Source: Cylindrobasidium torrendii FP15055 ss-10 (Eukaryota > Basidiomycota > Agaricomycetes > Agaricales > Physalacriaceae). From it: DNA of 15,868 nt. The DNA is taken from assembly GCA_000934385.1 (NCBI GenBank), contig KN880845.1, forward strand, positions 1 through 15,868, given 5' to 3'. The position numbers and the translations under genes were made by a program. Below the pieces are notes generated by a model. The model was not told the DNA's origin. It searched no databases and worked only from the letters and a program-made list of their open reading frames with translations. The stretch's first letter is position 1. Every line of letters begins with the position of its first letter. This document shows, in pieces, positions 7,606 to 15,773 of this stretch.

Positions 7606-10600
7606 GGAGGTGGGAGAGCCACCACCGGTCACCTGTGCGACGAAAAATTGGCCCGATCGAATAGAAGAATGGGTACGACGTGTACCCCCAGTATCGATAG
7701 AAGAGGTAGTGGACGAACAGGATGTTCGCGAACGGGAAGAGTCCAAGAACCGGACGATTCCAGAGGATATCCAAGCGATATCAATGAGCCAACAAGAATG
7801 GATGAACATCCAGTCTCAAGGACTACAGGAGCAGGACTCTGTGGAGCGTGAGGAGCACCGAAAACCAGAAGATATCTCGCACAAGGAGGAAGACTCCTCA
7901 CATAAACCGGTGGAATACATCGCCGGATTTGAATTCGACTCCTCATCGAAAATTACGTTGGACGACATGCGTATCGTCAGGGAACAGTCTACGCAAAGGC
8001 GTAGATTCGTAGAGCGACCTGCAAGGAAGGCGGGTATCGAGTGGGTATATGACCCTCGACTACCGGACGAACTGAACTCGTATATGGCGGTTCAGATGAA
8101 TGAATTAGGAGATCATTGGTGGGAACCAATGGGGGATAAGGAAGAGGATAGAACCATAGATGGTTCTAGTGAACGCTCGTATAATTACATACGAAACAAG
8201 AGTGAACCGATCGAGTCGATCGGACCGATACCATTTCCTAAACGTGTATATTCCAGTGCGGAGAGCACACGGGACACTAGCTCCTCCTCATCAAAGCCAT
8301 TGAGAATTGGCGCGATGAGGGACGAAGTCGAACAGATGAGAGAGTCACTGAAAAGCGAACTCGGGATCCTGGAGAAGTCGATCTCCAGTAAAGTCGAACG
8401 CCTTTCAGAATACTTTAGGACCAGTAGGCTAACGGAGGAAGACATTCCTCGACTGCGGGAGGATTGGTACACCAAATACGAGGATATAATGAGCGGGGTA
8501 CCGCTACAGATGCCTCCTATGAGGGAAATCAATCACGAAATGCACCTTATCGAACCAGATAAGGTGTACCGGTACCACCAACCCAGATGCCCCCAAGCAT
8601 TGAGGGCAGAACTACAGGCGAAAATTGACAAGTATACATCCGCTGGATGGTGGAGGGAGGCGAATGTGCCACAGGCAGCACCGATGTTGTGCATACCTAA
8701 GAAGGACAACAAATTAAGGACAGTCGTCGACTGTAGACAGCGTAATGACAACACTATTAAGGATGTCACCCCCATGCCAGACCAGGAGGCCATACGCGAG
8801 GATGTCGCGCGGGCAAAATATAGGTCGAAGATTGACCTGTCCGACGCGTACGAACAAGTACGCATAATTGCGGAACATGTTCCTCGTACAGCGTTCTCCA
8901 CTATCGTGGGAACGTACTTGAGCGAAGTAATGCAGCAGGGAGACTGCAATGCTCCCGCGACCTTCCAGAGACTAATGACATCCCTGCTGAGGAGATACAT
9001 TGGGCGTTTCTGCCATGTATACCTCGACGACATATTTGTGTTCTCGAACACAATCGAGGAACATGAAGAGCATATTGGCGTCATACTGGAGGTTCTCCGG
9101 AAAGCCAAGCTTTACCTCAAGAAGGTAAAGTGCGAGTTATACGCGAAGGAGATGGACTGTCTGGGACATATGATAGACGACAGCGGTATACACGCTGATA
9201 CCGATAAGCTGGCGCGTATACGGGAGTGGCGGACTCCCCGAGGGTACAATGATATCCAAAGATTCATAGGCCTAGTACAATACTTGGCCCCGTTTCTGCC
9301 TGACTTGTCGACATATTCAAGTCCGTTGATGAATATGACGCACAATGGAAACTCTTTTTCCTGGCGTCCTATTCACCAGCGATGTTTTGACATGATAAAA
9401 CATATTTGCTACAAAGCTCCGGTTATTCAACCGATACGCGACGAGAGCGAGTGCGATGAGCCTATATGGGTCATCTGTGATGCCTCCCACTCTGGGGTAG
9501 GAGCGATGTACGGCCAAGGGCCGACATGGCAAACTTGTAGACCAGCTGGGTTTATGTCCAAAAAGTTCACAAATGCGCAGCAGCACTACGCGGTGTTTGA
9601 GCAAGAGACCATTGCCATTCTTGAGGCCCTCAAGAAATGGGAAGACAAGTTGGTCGGGAGAAAAATCCACATTATAACGGATCACCGTGCGTTAGAGTAC
9701 CTAACGACCCAGGTGAACCTGTCCCCTCGACAATGGAGGTGGATGGACTATATGTCCAGATTCGACCTGGACATCACCTACATTAAAGGGGAGTTCAATA
9801 AGGTTGCGGATTGCTTGTCCAGGTATTACGAGAATGACAAGCCCGGTGAGGCGCATCCGGCAGATGAATATGTGTCCATGGACGTACGACTGGATCCTGA
9901 TGGATGGGACCTAAGCAAAGGTCGCATACTGGAGCTGGAATCCCCGACAGAGGAAATTCGGGCGATGTACGAGGAACATCGTCGACGGAGTAGGCGACTA
10001 CAAGAAGCGCAGGAGCTTAGAGACATTGAAGCTCGAGAAATGGAGGAAGCTCGTGCACTTGCACGGGAACTGAGGATGGAAAAGGATGGAGAGGACTCCA
10101 ACCATGACCCCGCGAAGACTACACCTCAATTAGAGGCAATGGAGTCTAATGACCCCTCCCTCGAGGAGATAATGGGCAACGGGGTAGCAGGATCAGAGGA
10201 ACCGATGGTTCCAGACGACGAGTTCTTAGAAACTGTCAAGAAGGGATACGACAGTGACCCTCTCTTCGGCAAAGTAATGAACAACCCTGAGGACTACAGC
10301 ACGCGGTTCACCGTGAACGATGGATTGGTGTGGTTCACGAACATCGCAGGTGTAGAAGTGCTCTGTCTACCCCGTGGGGTGATGGATAATGGTAAGACCA
10401 TCCGAGGGATGGTCATTGAACGAGCACACGCCATAGTTGGACACTATGGACCTCAACGTACCAACGAGTACATAAGGCGCTCGTATTGGTGGAAGTCACT
10501 AGTCAAGGACTGTCGGGAGTTCTGCGACTCCTGCATCCCTTGCCAGCGAGCGAAAGGAAGCAACCAACATCCCTTAGGGAAGTTGCACCCACTGGACATC

Positions 10601-11752
10601 CCAACCCGACCATGGGATAGCATCGGGATGGACTTCGTGGGGCCTTTTCCAGAAGTGAACGGATACAACTACCTATGGGTCGTTGTGTGTCGCCTCACCG
10701 GAATGGTACACTTGATACCAGTGCACACCACGAACAAAGCATCTGAACTCGCATGGATCTACCGGCGAGAAATAGTCCGATTGCATGGCCTCCCAACCTC
10801 TATCGTAAGTGATCGAGACTCGAAGTTTACTTCGAAATTCTGGAGGGAACTCCACCGTATATTAGGAACGACATTACTGATGTCTACATCTTTCCATCCG
10901 CAGACGGACGGACAGACAGAACGGATGAATAGATCCGTATGTCAAATTGCGCGTACATCCATTGAACAGTGCGACCAGACCGACTGGGTCAGACGCTTGG
11001 ATATGATAGAGTTCGCGATTAATGCGAGCATAAATAGCACGACCGGGTTCGCACCCTTCGAACTGAATCATGGATTCATCCCAGCGATGATGAAAGAGTT
11101 TAGAACTCTTAAAAATGTACCCAAAGCGGTACAAACGTATGCGGAGCGCGTAAAGGAGCATCTCGCCGAAGCGCACGACCACATTATTGAAGGAAGGGTA
11201 TTCCAAACATACCATTCGAACAAGAAACGGTCGGCGGAACCGAAGATCAAAGTGGGAGACTTGGTGTTCTTGAACACCAAGAATCTGAATCTGCCGAAGG
11301 GACGAGCCAGGAAGCTCTGCCCAAAGTATGTCGGACCCTATAAGGTCTCGGTAGCGCACGAGGAAACGTCGACTTATACACTCGAGCTTCCAGAAGCTCT
11401 ACAGAAGCGTAGGGTTCACCCTACGTTCCACGTTAGCTTACTGCGCCCTCACCACGCGAACAACGACCTGTTGTTCCCAAATAGGGATTCACCCGATCCC
11501 TACGACTTCGGTACTCCAGAGGAGGCGGAATGGTTCGTGGATGAGATTATAGGCCATGGATGGACTGGGCGTAAACTAAAGCTACAAGTAAGGTGGAGCC
11601 AAGGGGATACCACCTGGGAGGAACTCGATTCGGAAATCGAGCAGCTGGAAGCACTAGAAAGGTACTTGGAGTTGCATGAGGTAGATGACCCAAACGATCT
11701 ACCTAAAGCAGAGACGAAGAAGAAGAACGCGCGAAGAGCGCGCAAAAGGTAA
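7544..11752 (+). CDS. pol: Pol: reverse transcriptase, RNase H, integrase, chromodomain (ORF2)
   Basis: This enzyme part copies the RNA and inserts the cDNA. Counted from 7544 it has 1402 residues. The first 320 are a non-enzymatic extension with a predicted coiled coil around 260-300. RT follows, with SKIDLSDAYEQV and the catalytic YLDD at 493-496. RNase H has D646, E688, D713 and D756. A charged coiled-coil linker lies at about 800-845. Integrase has a zinc site (H962, H967, C997, C1000) and D1030, D1090, E1126 (D-x35-E). A GPY module is at 1264-1266, a chromodomain at about 1329-1377 (EWFVDEIIG...VRW...TTWEEL), and the C-terminus is basic. All catalytic residues I checked are present. No ATG occurs in the first stretch; a GTG at 7574 is the earliest near-start, so translation most likely continues from gag through the TGA. 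It overlaps ORF3 by 68 nt. Confidence 0.93.
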   Translation, partial: GLQGDKEKERVYAGHTIYVPSEVGEPPPVTCATKNWPDRIEEWVRRVPPVSIEEVVDEQDVREREESKNRTIPEDIQAISMSQQEWMNIQSQGLQEQDSVEREEHRKPEDISHKEEDSSHKPVEYIAGFEFDSSSKITLDDMRIVREQSTQRRRFVERPARKAGIEWVYDPRLPDELNSYMAVQMNELGDHWWEPMGDKEEDRTIDGSSERSYNYIRNKSEPIESIGPIPFPKRVYSSAESTRDTSSSSSKPLRIGAMRDEVEQMRESLKSELGILEKSISSKVERLSEYFRTSRLTEEDIPRLREDWYTKYEDIMSGVPLQMPPMREINHEMHLIEPDKVYRYHQPRCPQALRAELQAKIDKYTSAGWWREANVPQAAPMLCIPKKDNKLRTVVDCRQRNDNTIKDVTPMPDQEAIREDVARAKYRSKIDLSDAYEQVRIIAEHVPRTAFSTIVGTYLSEVMQQGDCNAPATFQRLMTSLLRRYIGRFCHVYLDDIFVFSNTIEEHEEHIGVILEVLRKAKLYLKKVKCELYAKEMDCLGHMIDDSGIHADTDKLARIREWRTPRGYNDIQRFIGLVQYLAPFLPDLSTYSSPLMNMTHNGNSFSWRPIHQRCFDMIKHICYKAPVIQPIRDESECDEPIWVICDASHSGVGAMYGQGPTWQTCRPAGFMSKKFTNAQQHYAVFEQETIAILEALKKWEDKLVGRKIHIITDHRALEYLTTQVNLSPRQWRWMDYMSRFDLDITYIKGEFNKVADCLSRYYENDKPGEAHPADEYVSMDVRLDPDGWDLSKGRILELESPTEEIRAMYEEHRRRSRRLQEAQELRDIEAREMEEARALARELRMEKDGEDSNHDPAKTTPQLEAMESNDPSLEEIMGNGVAGSEEPMVPDDEFLETVKKGYDSDPLFGKVMNNPEDYSTRFTVNDGLVWFTNIAGVEVLCLPRGVMDNGKTIRGMVIERAHAIVGHYGPQRTNEYIRRSYWWKSLVKDCREFCDSCIPCQRAKGSNQHPLGKLHPLDIPTRPWDSIGMDFVGPFPEVNGYNYLWVVVCRLTGMVHLIPVHTTNKASELAWIYRREIVRLHGLPTSIVSDRDSKFTSKFWRELHRILGTTLLMSTSFHPQTDGQTERMNRSVCQIARTSIEQCDQTDWVRRLDMIEFAINASINSTTGFAPFELNHGFIPAMMKEFRTLKNVPKAVQTYAERVKEHLAEAHDHIIEGRVFQTYHSNKKRSAEPKIKVGDLVFLNTKNLNLPKGRARKLCPKYVGPYKVSVAHEETSTYTLELPEALQKRRVHPTFHVSLLRPHHANNDLLFPNRDSPDPYDFGTPEEAEWFVDEIIGHGWTGRKLKLQVRWSQGDTTWEELDSEIEQLEALERYLELHEVDDPNDLPKAETKKKNARRARKR

Positions 11753-14700
11753 GGGCGCATCAAAGATGCGCCTTCCCATGAGACAAATTAATTGTCTCAT
11801 GGGCGGGGCCTCGAATAGAGGGGGTGTCGATAGACACCGTGGAGGCATAATAGAGGGGGTGCCTGAAGGCACCCGGCGGAAGCAGAAAGCGGACTTCGAA
11901 CTGATCGAGTACGCGCGTTGTGAGAGCTCGACGGGACGGGAGCAATTACTCTTGACGAGAAACCACAACCACACCATGCGAAGCAAAACAAAGCCATCGA
12001 TAGGGATGGTCGCAGCGATGATCCTCTGGATCATCATCGCGAACGTAACAAGTTTGACTGGCTGGACGCCAGCCAGAGGGGGTGGGGACGCCCGGACGAC
12101 GAAAATATCTGAAAAATCAATAATCGATGGGCTCGACATGAGCACAAACTGGACAATGGCAACGAAGCACTGGATTGGAATGGGGGAACTCGGGTTCCCC
12201 ATATCGGCAGAAAACATCACGGTGACCGTATGGTCGGCGATGGAAGAGGATGGAGCTGGAGATAAACCTCCAGACAAAGGAAAAGGGAAACGGGCCATGA
12301 CCACCGAGGAGTACCAACTGTCACAGCGACAGGAAGAGGAAGACGCGCGAAAGGAGGCTGAGCAAATCGAGGCTCAGCGAATTAAGCGCGAAACGGAGGA
12401 ATACGTGCGCAACCACGAACAGGAAGTGCTGGCGATGCCGGAGGCCGAACGAAGGGCGTACCTTCGTGGAATGGAGATGCAAGCCCATCGCGATGAGCGA
12501 ATGGCTGCAGCGATAGCTCGCCAACAGGAGAGGGAAGCGGAGGAAGAGGCCAACCGAGCCCAGGCTATAGCTCTTGTCCGAGGACAAGAGATGGAGCAGG
12601 TAGAGGCGATGAAAGCCGCCCGGCTGGAGGCAGAAATGACGGCTGCAAAGTCGGGACTAGCCTCTGACCTCGAGCGAGTTTTCGAACTCGAGAAGCAAGC
12701 AATGGGATACAAGACGGTCCACTTGCGAGAAATATCTCGCATCGACAAGGAACTATCTCGATTCGATACGGAGCAGGCTACACTGCTCAGGCGATTGGAG
12801 GAGATTAGGGCGGGTAAGACGCGTCTGACAGATGTGCGCGAACGACGTGTTCGTGCACTTATGGATGGACGACCATTACAGGACGAACCTATCGACCTGA
12901 CGGCGGATGATGGAAATATGGAGGTCGACTCCAACAGCAATAAACGAGGAAGGGAGAATTCGTCTCCCCGGGACGTTGCGAAAGGCGCAAAACGCACCAA
13001 GGTCGGAGAATCCTCCGAATCCAGCATCGACCGTACTGGACAACATACGGCTCCCAGGGCGCCGCGAGCGCAAAGGGATGAACGGTCACCCCCAGCCCCA
13101 CAAGCTGGGCCGTCTCGAAGCAAGGATATCGGATATCGAGTAGACATCGGGCGAGGGCAAGGAGTACCTCCTCCCAGAGGTCCAGGGGAACGGTCCGGAC
13201 GACGAACAGTCCGGTATGACGATCCTGCACCTCATGGGCCATCTGACTATGAACCTAGTGGCCCGCCTACAGAGAGGAACCCAAGGGGAGCTACGGCTCT
13301 TCGCTCGGCGAAGAAAAAGAACAAGGTCTCCACCAAGAGCATGGAGGAGACTCAGGATAACAGTCGGACGCTAGAGTTCCCCAGCTGGGAACGAACGCGA
13401 TACATAACCATGCGCGAGGTGGACGACACCACGCCCATCGACTCGTTTTACGACCCAGTCAGTAACGAACGTCGATCCGAGACGTACGAGGAGACGTGGG
13501 ACTGGAACGGAGGCCCTTGTCCAACGTATCAAGAAGTAGAAGATGAGCTTCTTGGTCGGACTGAACCACGGTTCACTGATCCAGGGTGGTTCTTCACCCA
13601 GTCCTCGATGGATCTACCAGAGGTCCGCAGAGAACTCACAGAGGAGGAGAGAAAAGCACAAGAGTTCTCGGACTACCTGGCTGGCGACGGAGGATACTCC
13701 GATGACGAGGACGAGGCTGATAAGCAGCCGAAGAAAATGACAACCAAGGGTATGCGGAAAGCTGCCCGAAAGGGCCTGCTTCACAAGGCAGGATTTATCC
13801 TGTCCGACGACCCAGCCGTAAACGTACCGCGACCTACTGGTCGCATCGAAATCGTGGACATCACGGAGGATATGGACGCGTCGTCCGTTAAGGAGGCTCA
13901 GAGGCGGAACGAACATGTTCTGCATTGGATACGCCATGAGCACTGGCGACTAGCCCTGGCATGGAGGTCGAATCCTGGCCGACGACCTGGGAACCCCGAA
14001 GACAGTATAATAACTGTCTCCAATGCGGTTCCTGGACCAAACGCACACGCTGGATGGAGAAGGGACAACAGGAGGTTGGGATACCTAGGACGTAGCGTCT
14101 TAGTGGATCGGTCGGGAGAAGCTATCATTGGACGAAGTGTCCAGTTGCTCGCGTACCACTACGCGAGTCGAGGAGATGTGGCTGTCACGTATAACAGGAC
14201 ACGTGCGAACAGCTGGCCCACGTATGGTTTCCCGGACACTCCGTCTCAGTGGGATACTGCGTTGGCCGCTTTGGAGTACGCTCCTGTAGGAGAAGAACGA
14301 GCCGAAATGGCCATCTTAATGATGACCTTCCGACATGTCGCTGCGACTACCGTGCCGCGAATGAGGGACCGCACTATGGCACACGCATTATTCGCGGACC
14401 CTGCTCGATGGGAAAGAATTATGGATCGTTATGGGCGTGCTACGAGCACGCTGAACTGGGAACGCTATGCTGCGCTTCGACTACCGGCTAACGAGAATCA
14501 AGGTGATTCTATCGAAGATTTCCTTCGAGTCGCGACGATGGTAGGATTCCCTACCGCCCAGCGTTCCATTCCTGGAGTGGTAATAGATCGTGGTATGAGA
14601 GTTCACGCGGGAGCGTTGCTCCCAGCATACTTGTCGCTGGCTACCTCCCCAAGAGGTGACGACACCGCAAACACGGCTCGTGCTCGACGAGTATATCAGC

Positions 14701-15722
14701 AACTGTTCGGGACCCTTCTAGCGGTCCCTTACCGAGCGTCCAGGATAGTAGAGGCCAATAATGCGCTCTTCACTCCCAGCTCGCCTGGATGGATGGCAGT
14801 GGCCTCCCGTAGGGAGATACGCTCCTTTCCCTGGCGCGATGTAGGACGACTGGACGACGTACTACTGGTACGTCACCTGATGAACTGCGGCATACCTGTG
14901 GAGGAGATTGACTCGTACTATGTGTACGGGGTTAACTGGCTACACGACTCGCTTGGGCGAGTCGCTGGCGCGCATGGGCGTCCGGAGGAACGACAGACGC
15001 TCATGGAAGTGGAGGAGGAACGTTTGGAGGCGCTACGCTCGCGGGGAGGAAATGTATTCCCTCCCCCTCTTCCTCAAAATAACTTTTGGATCTACCCGTC
15101 AATCGAACAGACGTTGGAGATCATGTACTGGACGACCTTGGAGGTAACAGACTATTCTCCTGGTACGCTCGGAGCATTCCACGGTGGTGGACCTGGACAA
15201 CCAGCTGTTCCCCGAAGGGAACAAGATCGATTCGCGTGCGACACGTTCAACCACCAACCTTCTATGGGTTACTGGTGGCCGTTGGGCGCTAGTCCTGTAC
15301 GCAACCTTGCTGACAGGGCTCACGTTGGATTGCCGGAGGACCCTCCGGCTGTGCACTCACTGGTCCATCATCTTGATGGACAAATGCTACTTGACGAAGT
15401 GCGCGAAGTCCTATCGCGCGAGCCGTATCCCGAAGGGACCGTCAACTGGCCAATTGCAGGATCGTCGTCTTCCGCACCTCCTAATGAACCGTCTAATGGA
15501 GGGGCTTCTGGAGTCGTAACGGCTCCTACGGTGGAACAGCGTCCCCAACCAGTTCCGCCTGAAGACGTAGATATGGGTGACGACAGTCACCTGGCAGGCG
15601 TAGTCCCGCAGTCACATCCGCTTAACACTGAGGATGTGACAATGCAGGAGGTTGATGTGTCCTTGGCGGCGGCGGTTCCGCTTCCTGATAGCGACGACGA
15701 GAGTGGTGTGGAACAGGGATAG
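11685..15722 (+). CDS. ORF3: large protein of unknown function in the env position (up to 1345 aa)
   Basis: No family is recognised. It overlaps the pol end in the +1 frame; a TAG lies just before the ATG at 11685. Alternative starts are at 11976 (MRSKTKPS), 12240 and 12297. Residues 108-121 form a short hydrophobic stretch (MVAAMILWIIIANV) behind basic residues, with three N-x-S/T sites nearby. About 208-385 is a highly charged coiled coil. IDLTADD (403-409) looks like a SUMO-interacting motif, and a bipartite nuclear signal follows at 420-439 (KRGRENSSPRDVAKGAKRTK). A second SUMO-motif-like IVDITED lies at 723-729. About 740-1230 is globular, rich in W, R and A (for example STLNWERYAALRLP). 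The tail is Pro/Ser-rich and acidic. There is no C-terminal membrane anchor, so a retroviral envelope is unlikely. Its mRNA or start mechanism is not visible. The open frame over 4 kb makes a real protein very likely. Confidence 0.85.
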   Translation: MTQTIYLKQRRRRRTREERAKGKGASKMRLPMRQINCLMGGASNRGGVDRHRGGIIEGVPEGTRRKQKADFELIEYARCESSTGREQLLLTRNHNHTMRSKTKPSIGMVAAMILWIIIANVTSLTGWTPARGGGDARTTKISEKSIIDGLDMSTNWTMATKHWIGMGELGFPISAENITVTVWSAMEEDGAGDKPPDKGKGKRAMTTEEYQLSQRQEEEDARKEAEQIEAQRIKRETEEYVRNHEQEVLAMPEAERRAYLRGMEMQAHRDERMAAAIARQQEREAEEEANRAQAIALVRGQEMEQVEAMKAARLEAEMTAAKSGLASDLERVFELEKQAMGYKTVHLREISRIDKELSRFDTEQATLLRRLEEIRAGKTRLTDVRERRVRALMDGRPLQDEPIDLTADDGNMEVDSNSNKRGRENSSPRDVAKGAKRTKVGESSESSIDRTGQHTAPRAPRAQRDERSPPAPQAGPSRSKDIGYRVDIGRGQGVPPPRGPGERSGRRTVRYDDPAPHGPSDYEPSGPPTERNPRGATALRSAKKKNKVSTKSMEETQDNSRTLEFPSWERTRYITMREVDDTTPIDSFYDPVSNERRSETYEETWDWNGGPCPTYQEVEDELLGRTEPRFTDPGWFFTQSSMDLPEVRRELTEEERKAQEFSDYLAGDGGYSDDEDEADKQPKKMTTKGMRKAARKGLLHKAGFILSDDPAVNVPRPTGRIEIVDITEDMDASSVKEAQRRNEHVLHWIRHEHWRLALAWRSNPGRRPGNPEDSIITVSNAVPGPNAHAGWRRDNRRLGYLGRSVLVDRSGEAIIGRSVQLLAYHYASRGDVAVTYNRTRANSWPTYGFPDTPSQWDTALAALEYAPVGEERAEMAILMMTFRHVAATTVPRMRDRTMAHALFADPARWERIMDRYGRATSTLNWERYAALRLPANENQGDSIEDFLRVATMVGFPTAQRSIPGVVIDRGMRVHAGALLPAYLSLATSPRGDDTANTARARRVYQQLFGTLLAVPYRASRIVEANNALFTPSSPGWMAVASRREIRSFPWRDVGRLDDVLLVRHLMNCGIPVEEIDSYYVYGVNWLHDSLGRVAGAHGRPEERQTLMEVEEERLEALRSRGGNVFPPPLPQNNFWIYPSIEQTLEIMYWTTLEVTDYSPGTLGAFHGGGPGQPAVPRREQDRFACDTFNHQPSMGYWWPLGASPVRNLADRAHVGLPEDPPAVHSLVHHLDGQMLLDEVREVLSREPYPEGTVNWPIAGSSSSAPPNEPSNGGASGVVTAPTVEQRPQPVPPEDVDMGDDSHLAGVVPQSHPLNTEDVTMQEVDVSLAAAVPLPDSDDESGVEQG
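11816..11826 (+). other. Internal purine-tract copy 1
   Basis: TAGAGGGGGTG, identical to the 11 bases that directly precede the 3' LTR (15763-15773). It could act as an internal plus-strand primer, but this is inference from identity alone. Confidence 0.5.
11851..11861 (+). other. Internal purine-tract copy 2
   Basis: A second exact TAGAGGGGGTG, 35 bp after copy 1, followed at once by a 7-bp hairpin (11857-11874) that overlaps its G run. Confidence 0.5.
12075..12084 (+). other. Internal purine-tract copy 3 (one base changed)
   Basis: CAGAGGGGGTG differs from the terminal tract only in its first base. It sits at the 3' foot of the 8-bp hairpin 12058-12076, much as the terminal tract sits at the foot of hairpin 15747-15763. 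Confidence 0.4.
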
Positions 15723-15746
15723 TGCATCCAACGTTGGCTAAAGTTG

Positions 15747-15763
15747 AGTGACCAGTGGTCACT
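15747..15763 (+). other. Hairpin abutting the terminal purine tract
   Basis: AGTGACC and GGTCACT pair over 7 bp around loop AGT. The stem ends on the first base of the purine tract, between the ORF3 stop and the 3' LTR. Confidence 0.6.
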
Positions 15764-15773
15764 AGAGGGGGTG
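15763..15773 (+). other. Polypurine tract before the 3' LTR
   Basis: TAGAGGGGGTG ends directly at the TG of the 3' LTR. In LTR elements an RNase H-resistant purine tract at this place primes plus-strand synthesis. It is short (AGAGGGGG). Confidence 0.75.

Larger units (their letters stand above)
11754..12084 (+). other. Hairpin cluster at the pol/ORF3 junction
   Basis: Perfect stems follow one another right after the pol stop (11750-11752): 11754-11772 (8 bp, loop AAA), 11775-11803 (12 bp, loop ATTAA), 11823-11838 (6 bp), 11857-11874 (7 bp, loop TGAA), 12017-12035 (8 bp, loop TCT) and 12058-12076 (8 bp, loop ACG). Three purine-tract-like motifs are interleaved. All of this lies within the open ORF3 frame, so RNA structure and protein would share the sequence, or the true ORF3 start is further right. 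Confidence 0.75.

Noticed and set aside
11976..12070. ORF3 as a retroviral envelope with signal peptide
   Set aside because: One short hydrophobic stretch and N-x-T sites are present, but there is no C-terminal membrane anchor, no fusion-type region, and there are nuclear-type motifs instead.
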